A stretch of 64,000 nt of DNA from Pycnococcus provasolii. Taxonomy: Eukaryota > Chlorophyta > Pseudoscourfieldiophyceae > Pseudoscourfieldiales. The notes below the pieces were generated by a model. It was not told where the DNA came from. It worked only from the letters and a program-made list of their open reading frames with translations, and ran no database searches. Numbering within the stretch: position 1 is the first letter of the stretch; each line of letters begins with the position of its first letter. This document shows, piece by piece, positions 40,501-50,500 of the stretch. Where the stretch lies: the NCBI GenBank assembly GCA_049487715.1, contig CP150572.1:186001-250000 (forward strand), given 5' to 3'. Made by a program: the position numbers and the translations under genes.

Positions 40501-41694
40501 TCATTTAACCCTTAATGGTGACCCGTAGGAAGGCGCGAGCCCGTTCGCCTTGTACGGCGACGACTTCGGCGACTTTTGCGCGATATCCGCCTCCTTCCTC
40601 GCACACCAGAGAACGCCATTCTTGATTATGTTGACGATGTGTCGGTTCGACCACGCGGAATTGTTGTGGCCGCAAAGAAGCACGAACACGCGGCTCTGCC
40701 TGTACGAATGTGTCCATGCGACGACAGGAACCTGGTGCTCGTAATCTGACTTGAGGATGACGTGGCACTTTCTGTCGAGTGTCTGAGGCATGCCGTTGTA
40801 CGTTTCATCCACCAGCCAGAAGGAGTCGCCGGCGGACCGCGTGATTGGATGCATAGGGTCTGCCACCGCGAGCTTGTACTTCTGGTCGAAGCGCGGCTTG
40901 TAGTCCGTCTTCCTCTCGTCGTTCGACTTCACGCCGAGCACTTCGTTCCACGCGGTGAACTCGTCGCCGCGGTGGTGGTTGTGATACGCGTGGTGCATCA
41001 CGAAGATGCCCTGATCAGGCTTAAGGCCGAGGTTTTCGACCATCTGAGCTTGGTCGCCGCGCCACCACGCCGAGTGGCGTCCTTTCGGCGCGTCCAGGTT
41101 GAAGTTGTAGAATACTATGACGTCGTAGGCGTCTCGCACCTCCTGCGGTGCTGAGCAGAAGTCGTCCATGTGCTGCACGTACGCGTCGACCGAAGGCATC
41201 AAGCCTCGCCACAGGTTTGCGAAACCGACGACGTCGAACGGGTGTCCTCCAGTCACGACAGCCACGTGTGTCACGTCCGCGTCGCCGTTTTCGCGTTGCT
41301 CTGTCCACTTTTGGTACACTTCCGGAATCGTCACTTGCTCGTGCTCCTGCTCCGACGCCACGTCGTCATTTCCATTCACGTGCCCGTTCTCGGCTGGCCT
41401 TTGTCTCTTTTCCCCGCCACCGCCCCCTCGTCGTTTCAAGTTGAGTGCGAGCACGACGAGGAGTCCGAACGACGCGACGAGAGGTTTTCCGCTGAGCATG
41501 AACTTCTCGAACCACGGCGCTTGTTGAATTTGCGAGGAAATGCGCTCGCGAAACGTCTGCTGAGCTTGCGATTGGTTTCGAGTTCGCTTCTGGTAGCTCT
41601 CGAGCGCCGCTGAGGAGCTGGTTGCAACTGGAGGATGCGTGTCACCCCATAAAGTTTGCTTCACTGCCACTGCCACTGCCACTCGCACTGCCAC
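40501..41694 (-). CDS. ThuA-like domain protein with N-terminal membrane anchor
   Basis: The open frame starts at a GTG (41694). The first in-frame ATG is at 41499, giving 332 residues (MLSGKPLVASFG), and it lies directly before a hydrophobic segment (PLVASFGLLVVLALNLKRR). The remaining protein matches the ThuA/trehalose-utilisation fold, a class I glutamine amidotransferase-like fold: VAVVTGGHPFDVVGF at the start, IFVMHHAYHNHH in the nucleophile-elbow position, DPMHPITRS, and VPVVAWTHSYRQSRVFVLLC with GHNNSAWSN. An ATG at 41725 in another frame is separated from this ORF by a (GGCAGT)n run, so the true start may be upstream across an indel or intron. Its substrate is unknown. Confidence 0.78.
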   Translation of the reverse strand: MAVRVAVAVAVKQTLWGDTHPPVATSSSAALESYQKRTRNQSQAQQTFRERISSQIQQAPWFEKFMLSGKPLVASFGLLVVLALNLKRRGGGGGEKRQRPAENGHVNGNDDVASEQEHEQVTIPEVYQKWTEQRENGDADVTHVAVVTGGHPFDVVGFANLWRGLMPSVDAYVQHMDDFCSAPQEVRDAYDVIVFYNFNLDAPKGRHSAWWRGDQAQMVENLGLKPDQGIFVMHHAYHNHHRGDEFTAWNEVLGVKSNDERKTDYKPRFDQKYKLAVADPMHPITRSAGDSFWLVDETYNGMPQTLDRKCHVILKSDYEHQVPVVAWTHSYRQSRVFVLLCGHNNSAWSNRHIVNIIKNGVLWCARKEADIAQKSPKSSPYKANGLAPSYGSPLRVK

Positions 41695-41725
41695 TGGCCG
41701 GAGAAGGCTTCGTGAGCGGGAGCAT

Positions 41726-42705
41726 GTGAAGGACGGCCTTCTTAAGGATATTTTAAAAAACTGTTTAGATACAAGAACCGTATTTTATTTCTCTAAAGAA
41801 AAGGGAGTCTATCTTGTGAGATATCTATCTCAAAAAGGGTGTCGGAGATATATCGTAATATCGTACGGGTAAAGTAATATCCGCACGTGTGAGGTTTCAA
41901 GTCGCTCCCCCCCCTGGAGTGCCCCTGGAACCTGGAGGCTGGAGGAGGTTACAAGTCGCCTTTGTCAATCAAAGCCGTCGTCTAATATAAAAAGAAACCA
42001 CGGCGAAAAAAAGAAAAAAAAGATAAGGTGAACTTTATGTATGTACCAGGTAAGGGGCCCACCCACCCACCAGGTCCACGCACCAGGTCCACCCACTCAC
42101 CTACCATGACCAGGCGGCCAGCCAGGAAGTACTGTACCGGGTAGGCCTGTGTGCCTCCAGGGTGCCTCCCTGTGGGTGGTGCCTCTCTGTACGGTAGTAC
42201 TACGTGATTGCAAGTCCGGACGCGAACGAAAGTCGAAAACTGGCAAGCTCGATACCTCTACCCGTAAACTTTACCTGCAGGCCTCTTGACCACCTCTCTC
42301 TCTGCACGTGATGGGTGGGAAGTGGGATATTGAACAGCTCAACAGCACACATACAGTAGAGCTATACTGTCAGTCACAAACCAACTCTTGTTTTGACCTG
42401 AAACGGAGAAGTTATCGCCGTTTTGCATAATGGCCGTATAACCACAAATTTTGTCCGGATCTGATCAAAACTCGCTTCCCCCGACCAAATTTCCCGCTAT
42501 ACGGAGTAATAAAGAAGATCAACGAAACTTATATAGCGCGCTCGCGCAGATACGGTAAATGCCGGAACGCAGCGCGCGGTGAGATTTGCCCGGCACGACA
42601 AGACTAATAATTTCTGCACCAACAAATCTTTCAATTACAAATGTGTGATGAAAATACCGTACTGTACCAACCAGGATTATAGTAGTACTGTACGGTACTA
42701 TTATT
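41726..42705. other. Intergenic region, no gene seen
   Basis: About 1 kb without a supportable ORF. It contains repeated ccacccacc/ccaggtcca motifs at 42056-42105 and short gtactgtacggtac-type palindromes near 42675-42700 and 42190. Confidence 0.55.
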
Positions 42706-43803
42706 CTACTTGGGCAACGAGCTGCCACGCGGCTTGTGCGCCGTGGGATGAGCGTACCAAAGCATGCCCGCTATGCAAATCGAGTAGCCGAAGCAGTGCT
42801 GACCTGTCACGATATCGCCGTTGATGAACACGGAGGCGATGACGAGCAGAATTGTCTTCAACTGCGCGAGCACCGACCGGATGAGCGCGCTGGTAAGTCT
42901 CACCACCTCCGTCGCGGTCACGTTGCACGCGGCTCCCAGCGCGGTGGCGGCCAAGAAAGGAAACGGATCTGAGAGCATTGTGCTAACAACGCTGCCCATC
43001 TTTGGCCCGTCTATGATAAGAATACCCACCGCCATCACGCTCAACGTGCCAGGCGTGACGTAGTACAGCAGGTCCACGGAAGAGATGGGAACGCTCGACT
43101 GCTGCAGAAGGCGCTGCGTAAGTGCCTGGCTTGTCGTGAAGCAGATCATGTCGGAAACGAGGATGAAGAAGCCCACATAGGAGAAGCTCACTTCTCCCAT
43201 GCCAGCGACGAGCGCACCGAGGCATATGACCAGGATGGCAAAGCCTTTTGTCAGTATAGGCTTTTCCACGCCGACGAGTACTCCCAATACCATGCTAAAT
43301 AACGGCACGATGCTTTTGAGCATTTGTATGAGCGAAACGGACATGTAGAAGTACGGAATCTGCGCGATCGAGAGGCACAGTCCAGCAGCGAATGATATCG
43401 GAAGCACGTTTTTTATGATGAATTCACGAGACAGCGACGGGCTCTTTCTGTAGTTGGGATCACCATCTCCACCCGCACTTGAAGAGGCTGCTGCATACCT
43501 CCTCTTCAGCGAGCTGAATACGAACGTGCCAAACATGCCTAGCGACGCGACTATGATCGGATGGTGAAACCGCAGCACCACGAGAATATGCCTGTTAAGA
43601 AGCGTGAGCGTGTTGGACGCGAACCACCACGCAAGCACCCACGCAAGGATAAGACCATACTGCCTAATACCACCAGCACCACCACCACCACCACCACTGG
43701 ACATTATTGAGGTATTGCTACTATTATTATTATTATTATCAGGAGCAGAGGACGAGTCACCTGCTGTGCCAGTACTCGTGGATGCGGACATACCTGGGGC
43801 CAT
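42706..43803 (-). CDS. TPT-family transporter, copy C (divergent)
   Basis: The protein has 365 residues from ATG 43803. A low-complexity N-terminus (poly-Asn, poly-Gly) precedes about ten hydrophobic segments of the TPT/DMT fold: WWFASNTLTLLNRHILVVLR, IAQIPYFYMSVSLIQMLKSI, and LIRSVLAQLKTILLVIASV. It shares the S-N-x-L-x-LLNRHILV and SxxxxQMLK landmarks with copies A and B but is clearly diverged, so it is a paralogue rather than a recent duplicate. A Golgi/ER or plastid sugar-phosphate or nucleotide-sugar exchange role is inferred; the substrate is unknown. A GC-rich box lies 92 bp upstream. Confidence 0.87.
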   Translation of the reverse strand: MAPGMSASTSTGTAGDSSSAPDNNNNNSSNTSIMSSGGGGGGAGGIRQYGLILAWVLAWWFASNTLTLLNRHILVVLRFHHPIIVASLGMFGTFVFSSLKRRYAAASSSAGGDGDPNYRKSPSLSREFIIKNVLPISFAAGLCLSIAQIPYFYMSVSLIQMLKSIVPLFSMVLGVLVGVEKPILTKGFAILVICLGALVAGMGEVSFSYVGFFILVSDMICFTTSQALTQRLLQQSSVPISSVDLLYYVTPGTLSVMAVGILIIDGPKMGSVVSTMLSDPFPFLAATALGAACNVTATEVVRLTSALIRSVLAQLKTILLVIASVFINGDIVTGQHCFGYSICIAGMLWYAHPTAHKPRGSSLPK

Positions 43804-43894
43804 GGGGGCGGGACCCGATCGATACCCTCTTCGAATGAACAGCCGAACGAGCTCATCCGACCCTCCCTCCTCCCCCCCCCCCCTCCTCCTCCCC

Positions 43895-43910
43895 GGCCCC
43901 CGGGCCCGCC
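43895..43910. promoter_or_regulatory. GC-rich GGCCCCCGGGCC box upstream of TPT copy C
   Basis: GGCCCCCGGGCCCGCC lies 92 bp upstream of the ATG at 43803. The 12-mer GGCCCCCGGGCC recurs upstream of VPS53 at about 57009. Confidence 0.42.
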
Positions 43911-44790
43911 CCTTGTGAAACTAGGGTTGGGAGTATCTCCGTGCCGCCGTCGTCCGTGCCACCACCGTCGGACGCGCCGACGGTGGCCATGTCTTCCGTA
44001 GCTTCCTCCGTAGCGGCGCCGCGTTGCCTCCTTTGACTTTGCCGAATGTTAAGCTTGATCCCGCCGGCGGCGGTGCCGGGCTCCGGCGGCGGCGGCTTCT
44101 CCTTCTTTGATGACGCCTCGTTTTTACAACCTGCCTGTTCGAATACTTCAGTTCCTGTCTGTCGGCCAAGTGTGCGCGATCGTCCATCCCTTGTAATACG
44201 ATTTTCTCTTTAGAAAGAAGTCGTTCTTCCAATCCGCAACCTCCGTTAAAAGCATCATATCTATGTTTTTTTTGTGTGTGTGAGACTATTGGGGTGTTGG
44301 AACTTGGAATACTACAGTTCCTGTCGGCCAAGTGTGCGCGATCGTCCATCCGTCCAGCGTCAAATCGTCCCACGCAGGTGTGCTGTGGGTGCGGTCCCAC
44401 CCTACTCACAATTCGGAAAGCCTCGGCCTGCTTCGAGCTACTATTTGGAAACGAGGTGCCGAACCCTCGGGTGAACGACGTGAAGTGGTGTGTCTTGTGC
44501 ACCAGCCGCTCACGAGCCGCTCATCCACGCTTTGGTCGCTCCATTTCGTGGAGACAACGACGAACGGGCTCTTGCTGCTCGTGCTGCCTATCGGAATGGC
44601 GTGGTAGTCCTCGTTGTTCTCGTAATTCAGCACGAGCACACGCCTATTTCCCACACGATGTCCTCCATGTCGTACGACACCTCCTGTGAAGGCCCGAAAA
44701 AAGGGCCCGGATTCTCTCCCCAACGACGACCAAGATGGACGTCCAAGGAAGCATCCCCAAAAAACCAGCCCAAGAGCGTCAGGCCGGCTG
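43911..44790. other. Intergenic region with a 40-bp direct repeat
   Basis: No supportable gene; ORFs on both strands start at GTG/TTG. The sequence gtcggccaagtgtgcgcgat with flanking cagttcctgtc and cgtccatcc occurs twice, near 44150-44190 and 44310-44350. Confidence 0.5.
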
Positions 44791-45411
44791 ATGCGGTGGA
44801 TTCCTGTTACCAACTACCATCCACATCACAACACATCGTCCGCATGTCAAGCTGTCCGTGAACGCCGCGGTGTTGTTTCTGACGTTATCCTTACTGCGCT
44901 CCTGCGGGTTAAGCTCTTGCTCGTCTCCGTGAATGTGTGCGAGCGCGACGGACCGGCGCTGTACAACACGCAGCTTGTATTTGACGGAGGGACACTGCGT
45001 GCGGATACAGCACAATCCTCGTGGCCTGCGCCGCTAGTCGCGAAATACCGCAAGACGCACCCGTGGCATAGCGCATTTACGCCCGGAGACGGAAAGCCTG
45101 TAGCCTTCGGGTCCTCGTTCGGGGTGCGATCCGGCGTCTTCACGTGCAAAGATATCCTCTACCCATCGCCACAAAAGCAACTGCTAGCGGAGGGCGTGCG
45201 GCACACCCTCTACTCAGTTGCGGTGGACATAGCACCCTTCGTCTCAGCCGGCGCTGATAAGCTCGCGGCGCGGTGGAGTGCAAGTGCAAACGCAACACTG
45301 CTTGCATCAAACCTCGGCCTCACGGGCAGCGGCATCTTCCAGCGAGGCGTGCCACTCGCACACATCTCGCGCAAGGGGCCCGTGGTCGCTATCGCTAGCG
45401 TGCCAGTTTGA
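44791..45411 (+). CDS. Vanin/biotinidase-like nitrilase-superfamily protein, N-terminally truncated
   Basis: The recognisable coding stretch has 206 residues from ATG 44791 (MRWIPVTNYH); the frame is open only to a GTG at 44686. It matches branch 4 of the nitrilase superfamily (pantetheinase/vanin, biotinidase): LLVSVNVCERDGPALYNTQL, VAKYRKTHPWHSAF with the probable catalytic Lys, SFGVRSGVFTCKDIL with the catalytic Cys, and NLGLTGSGIF near the end. The N-terminal third of the family, which carries the catalytic Glu (PE motif), is absent, and I could not find it in any frame of the 900 bp upstream. It is either a 5'-truncated pseudogene or has upstream exons that cannot be recognised. If whole, it would hydrolyse an amide such as pantetheine or biocytin. 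Confidence 0.65.
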   Translation: MRWIPVTNYHPHHNTSSACQAVRERRGVVSDVILTALLRVKLLLVSVNVCERDGPALYNTQLVFDGGTLRADTAQSSWPAPLVAKYRKTHPWHSAFTPGDGKPVAFGSSFGVRSGVFTCKDILYPSPQKQLLAEGVRHTLYSVAVDIAPFVSAGADKLAARWSASANATLLASNLGLTGSGIFQRGVPLAHISRKGPVVAIASVPV

Positions 45412-45475
45412 TAGATGGTGCTGCACAAAAAACAGTCAAAAAGATTACACGTGGTGGTGGACAACGGACTGGCTT

Positions 45476-46816
45476 TTATAAGTGAGCAAGCGCGTTGCTC
45501 AAATCAGCGAGGATGTCATCCACGCACTCCACGCCGACGCTAAAACGTATCAGACCGCTCGTCACGCCCAACCGCGCCTTATCCTCGGCGGACATACCTG
45601 CGTGAGTCATGGATGCTGGGTGTTCCACAAGGCTCTCGGTCCCGCCCAAGCTCACTGCTGTCTTGATCAACTGCATGCGATCCATGCAGGCAAAAGCGCC
45701 GCTTTCGCCGCCACGCACTTCGAACGCGATGAGCGACCCTGACCCGAGGCACTGACGGTCGTACACGTCACGCATCGGGTGGTTGGCTGGAATGAGGTCG
45801 AGATAGTGCACATGCGTCACCGCTGGATGATCTTTGAGCCATTGCGCCACGACCCTCGCATTCTGCTGGCTGATGGACATGCGCATCTTGAGCGTTTCGA
45901 GGCTGCGCATGAGCAACCAACCGTCCATTGGCGACAGCATGTTACCAAGGAATGTGCGCAACGTTCGTATGGGCATGAGCACGTCAGCGTCGCCTAGCGC
46001 GGCACCTGCGACCACATCTGAGTGTCCACCGATGAACTTCGTCGCTGAGTACAGAACGATGTCAGCGCCGTGCTCAAGAGGGTGCATAAATAGTGGCCCC
46101 AGAAAAGTATTGTCTACGCAAAGCGGCACGCGCCGCTTGGGATCCTGGTCGGCTGTGAGGTGTGCAATCATATTGCTAACATCCGCCAGGTCGACGAGCC
46201 TGTTGGTTGGATTTGCGGGTGTTTCAACGAGAGCGAGTGCGAGTGCGCGTCCGTCCATTTGCTCACGCACGCGCTTCTCGTGCTTGCTCGTGAGTCGCAC
46301 ACCAGCTGGTATCGCGATGGCATGAACGTCCCACTTCTTGAGTTCGTGTTCGAGAAAGTGGTGCGTACCTCCGTAGAGAGGCTCGGTGTAAATTATGCAG
46401 TCACCTGGCTTGGTGTACGCGAGAATCGTGGTGGTGATCCCGGCGAGTCCCGACGCGAAAGACACGCACGCTTCGGCGTTGTCCCACACAGCCAACCTGT
46501 CCTCGAGTATTTCCATGTCAGGATTATTCAGACGACTCTGTTTGTTTATGTGAGAAGGTTGCGTGTTAGAGCCGCGTTTGTGTCGCACATACAGTACTGT
46601 ATGTGTTGATTGAGACAGACGCGCACTTACGTAGATGAGCCCTTGTTCTTCGCCATCTTTGGGTTCACGCAGTCCGTATGCGAGCTCGAAGTGCTCCTTC
46701 CCTTTCTGCGCACTTTCGAAGACGAACGTCGACGTTTGGAACAGCGGGCACTTGATCGCCCCTTCACTCAAGGAGGTTTTGTACCCGAACGTCATCATGA
46801 GCGACTCAGGTTGCAT
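45476..46816 (-). CDS. Cys/Met metabolism PLP enzyme (methionine gamma-lyase/cystathionine gamma-lyase type), one intron
   Basis: Exons are 46631-46816 and 45476-46537, giving 415 residues from ATG 46816. Hallmarks are YSRLNNPDMEILEDRLAVWD (across the splice), SFASGLAGITTTILAY, EPLYGGTHHFLEHEL, ETPANPTNRLVDLADV, VDNTFLGPLF, and SATKFIGGHSDVVAG with the PLP-binding Lys. LGNMLSPMDGWLLMRSLETL and GGTESLVEHPASMTHAGM follow. The sequence is closest to methionine gamma-lyase/CGS-family proteins that carry the IYSR-NP-LEILEDRLA motif. The reaction would be alpha,gamma-elimination of Met, cystathionine or a related substrate. No obvious transit peptide is present, so it is probably cytosolic. Without splicing, 31 extra residues would interrupt a core motif. 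Confidence 0.9.
   Translation of the reverse strand: MQPESLMMTFGYKTSLSEGAIKCPLFQTSTFVFESAQKGKEHFELAYGLREPKDGEEQGLIYVSARLSQSTHTVLYVRHKRGSNTQPSHINKQSRLNNPDMEILEDRLAVWDNAEACVSFASGLAGITTTILAYTKPGDCIIYTEPLYGGTHHFLEHELKKWDVHAIAIPAGVRLTSKHEKRVREQMDGRALALALVETPANPTNRLVDLADVSNMIAHLTADQDPKRRVPLCVDNTFLGPLFMHPLEHGADIVLYSATKFIGGHSDVVAGAALGDADVLMPIRTLRTFLGNMLSPMDGWLLMRSLETLKMRMSISQQNARVVAQWLKDHPAVTHVHYLDLIPANHPMRDVYDRQCLGSGSLIAFEVRGGESGAFACMDRMQLIKTAVSLGGTESLVEHPASMTHAGMSAEDKARLGVTSGLIRFSVGVECVDDILADLSNALAHL
46538..46630 (-). other. 93-nt in-frame spliceosomal intron
   Basis: The donor is CTAC|GTAAGT and the acceptor AAACAAACAG|AGTCGT. Removing it joins LIY to SRLNNPD, restoring the conserved family motif. 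A CTAAC branch-point-like element lies inside. The length is divisible by three and there is no stop, so retention is translationally silent apart from the insert. A perfect 20-bp palindrome (CACATACAGTACTGTATGTG) lies within it at about 46586-46605. Confidence 0.88.
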
Positions 46817-47583
46817 CGGCTGCCCCCCTCTGAGATAATCGGTATACGAGGATTCGTGCGAGCCTTACGCCGCGAAGATGACGATGACAATGACGAAGGA
46901 GGAGGACGTGACGACGCATCATTACCACCACCACCACCACCACCACCACCACGCCGATGACGACGAGGAGGACGAGGACGAGGAGGAGGGGACGCGACAC
47001 ACACAACTTTAAACGTTGTGGACATGGACAAGCAAGCACGCATGTTGTGTTGTGATCAACGTGTACAAACGGTTTGATGGGAAAATACTGTAGAATGCTG
47101 AGGTGGCAAAACGAACCTTCCCGGAAGACGCGAGTTCGATTTCTCAAATCAGAAAATAGGGGAAGGGGGAGGTGGAAATTTCCGATTTTTTTTCAGATTT
47201 CGTCCGAAGTTCAGGGGAGGTCTCGGTCCCTGACTGCCTGAGACTGTTCCTCCTCGTCCTCGAACTTGTACCTATACTCGACGAGAGGTCACACGTGTAC
47301 CCTACCCTGCTCTACTCTTTCTTTTTACTTTACTTCCTAGTGGGATACAGTACGTGGCAAGGTTCTCCCCTTGACAGAGTAAAATACAGTATACGAAAGT
47401 AAAGTACAGGCACGGTAAGTACGACCACGTCTGGGAAGTGTGACAACTTTTATTGGTGCCCTGCCCTACTCGTAGCTACGGTCGTCGGTGCCTTCTTCTC
47501 TTGGTAAATAGGAGGGGCGATGCCCTATGTGTAAGAAAGAATATGTATGATTGTTTTTTTTCTTTTCATTTTTTTTCACTTAA
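46817..47583. other. Intergenic region with CAC/GAG triplet runs
   Basis: No gene is supported. Simple CCACCA repeats lie at about 46924-46954 and GAGGAC repeats at about 46966-46990, upstream of the PLP enzyme start. The rest is T-rich with several tacagta/tacagtac motifs (47348-47410). Confidence 0.5.
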
Positions 47584-50500
47584 TCATTTTCTCTGAGATG
47601 CGCTCGCGCGTAAGCTGCGACGCGCCATGCGCGTCTCCTCGCGAACACGAGCGAGCATCGCAGACACGTCTTCGGGAGTGAGGCGATCCGGAAGCGGCGG
47701 AAGCGCGGGGCGCTGCTTCACCAACGCGTTCGTCTTGTCTGTGAGCGAAGCGCGCTCTGCTCGGACGCCCCCCTTCTTGTCCTTCGAGGATGCCGACCCA
47801 ATCACCGGAGGGTTGGCCGTGATTCCATCCCACGTAAGAAGCACGGCACCTCCCATCGGTCCCACGTACGCGACGCGGTGTGCGCTGGGACTCCACGCAA
47901 CGCCGAGGCAGGATGGTGTCAGCTTCGGCCATGCCGCTAGGTGTTTGTGCGCCACGGGAATGTCCGACTCGGCGGACCAGAGCATCGGCACACCTCTCTC
48001 GCTGCCGGCAAGCACCCACTTGCCATCTGGGGAGACAGCCGCCTGCACAGCCGCGGCGACGAGCTTCAGCCCGACGAAGTGGCGCGTGGGATTCAGGCTC
48101 GTCGCATCGAGCATCATAGCCTGCGAGTGACGCGCAACGGCGAAGATGCGCTTGGTTGTTGGCACGACAGCCAGCGAGCTGACAGGCGAGCCAAGCATGG
48201 CATAGCTCGTACGTATTTGCCGGAGAATGGGAGTGGTAGCTGACTCAGAGGCAACTCCCTTCGCACTTTCCTGCGCGTCTGACGCGCCACCACGCGCCAT
48301 GTACTCGGATGCGAGCCCATACTCCCCGCCAGCCTTGCCGCTTCCGTTCGATGGAGTTAAGTCAAGTCCAACCTCCCTGACAAGACCGATGATGTCGCCA
48401 ACGTACAGGCGCGATCCCGTGTGGTCGAATGCGAGAGCTGTTATGGCACACACGCGAGTCTCCTCAGCCGCATTCGTTGCCATCATTGCCGATCGCCGGC
48501 CAAGTGTTTCGGGCACGCTGATGGAAATTGTGGCAATGGGTGAACCCATTTTCTTTTCGGCGCTCGCCACCCACACGCGCAGAGTGCCGTCACCGCCGCC
48601 GGTGATCACGAGCGGATCTGACGTCTTGTGCGACAACGACGCGCCGCCGTGGCGCGCAGCCACCGCGTACACCGCGCATGGATGCTGCCACGTGTTGACA
48701 GGCGATGCGGGCTCGCCTCCAGCCGATCGCCGCTCACGCTCGCTGGCAGCCTCTGGTCCGGCAATCTCCCACATCGCGGCAGTGTAGTCGCTCGACGCCG
48801 TCGCGAATCGCGTGGAATCATCAATCCCGCGAGGAAGTGCCTGGTTCAGCAGCGCATCCTCGTTCGCGGTTCCGGCTGCGGCATCGTTGTCTGGCTGCGC
48901 CGAGGCACCACGCGGCGGAAGCCATTCCAGCGCATGGATCTCAGCCTGATGGCCCTTGCATCGGCTGAGCAGCGGGCAGCCAGGAAGCTCGATGGCGTAC
49001 ACGCGAATCTCGGCGTAGTTCAGCGCACCGCACGGAGCGCAAGCGACCGCGAGCAGGTGCCCGCGTGGGCTAAACGAGACGCAAGTTGCTCCATGCGTTG
49101 GAAGCGCAAGCTTTGTCTCGCGCATTAGAGGAACCTGGCAGGTGGAATCGCGCGACCGGCGTGCGTGGTGTGGAACGCCGCTGCGCGCAATCTCCTCCGC
49201 ACTCACTGCAAAGGTATCTACAGCTTCTCCTGCTGCTGCCGTGGGTGATCGAGGGACGCCGGGGGATCCGGGCGGTGCGGAGACGGAGAGGGCCGAAGGT
49301 TCTGCCTTCGGATTGCCGAAGATGCTCTGCACCATTCGATTCGGTTCGTGCACATCCAGCGTAACGCGCAGCGCCACGGTGGGCGTGGTTGCATTCTTGC
49401 AAGCGGCGCCGCGCCAGCCGGTGAATCCTCTGCTCGACAGAGCCGTTCCCGCTTGAGTGCCATCCACGGGGGCGCAGCATGCGGACGGCGCTGCTGTTTG
49501 CACCTTGCGTGCGGCTTGTAGGCGTTTAAAGCTGGCGTACGCCATACCGGCTTCTCCTCGCGGCGCACCCGGCGTAGGCGGCGCTCCGACGTACGGATCT
49601 GAACGCATGCACCCGCAGCACGCCAGCGACGTTGGCGCGAGGAGGCAGGCGGCGAGTGTCCCGAACACGCCTGTATTTGTTGGTCGATCGTACGGAAGCA
49701 TTGCGAGACTGTGCGGTCCGAGGCGCGGCAGAGGCGGCAGAGGCGGCGGCGGCAGTCGTGGTTGCGAGGGAGCTCCCTGAGAATGAGGCGGCGGCGGCGG
49801 TGGTGTAATCGTCGTGGGAGGAACGAGACGAAGGTACGTCCACGCCACGCGACTTGCGGGTGGTTGCACCACCTCGATGAGAAGAAGCACGCCGCTTGGC
49901 GTCGCGTGTGCGAGCACGTTGGGGTCGAGCAGGTTCGGGATGTGCAGAGTGGTTTCCCATGCGGGCACGGAGCCTGTTGAGTTCCAAGGAACTGTCTGCA
50001 CGGCGGCGATAGCTGCCCCCGTGTGCGTGGTGATTGTCCCTCCTGTGGTTTCGCTGACGACGTGCACGCGTACGAACGGCGACGTCGCCACTTTGGTGTC
50101 TGCGTTGTCGAATCTCGGCATTTCGGACATGCCGTGCACGACGACTTTCAGGCCAGCGCCATCGTACTGGTTCGCCGTGATGTGCGTTGTTGTTGTTGTT
50201 GCGTGGTGAAAGTCTGCGTTGCTTGACGGCGTTCGAGGTGTGGTTGGCATGCTGCCGTATCCGACGTTGACCCTGGATACGTTGGGCGTTGTTGGATATG
50301 GATATGCTGGCGGCACGCTTAAGGTCTGTAGATGTGTCGGCGGACGTGTTGATGTTATAGTTGGCACAGCTGCTGCTGCTGCTATTGTTGTTGGCACCGC
50401 GGCGAGGTCACTCTCCAGGCCGTACGAGGAGCGAGTCAGAGGTGCAGCTGTTGTTGGCACCGCGGCGAGGTCACTTTCGAGGCCGTACGAGGAGCGAGTC

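Noticed and set aside
43921-44502. 193-aa minus ORF with duplicated MDDRAHLADR
   Set aside because: It starts at GTG; the apparent internal duplication is just the 40-bp DNA direct repeat translated.
47060-47180. Possible tRNA (gagttcgatttctc resembles a B box)
   Set aside because: No matching A box or acceptor-stem pairing could be found by eye.
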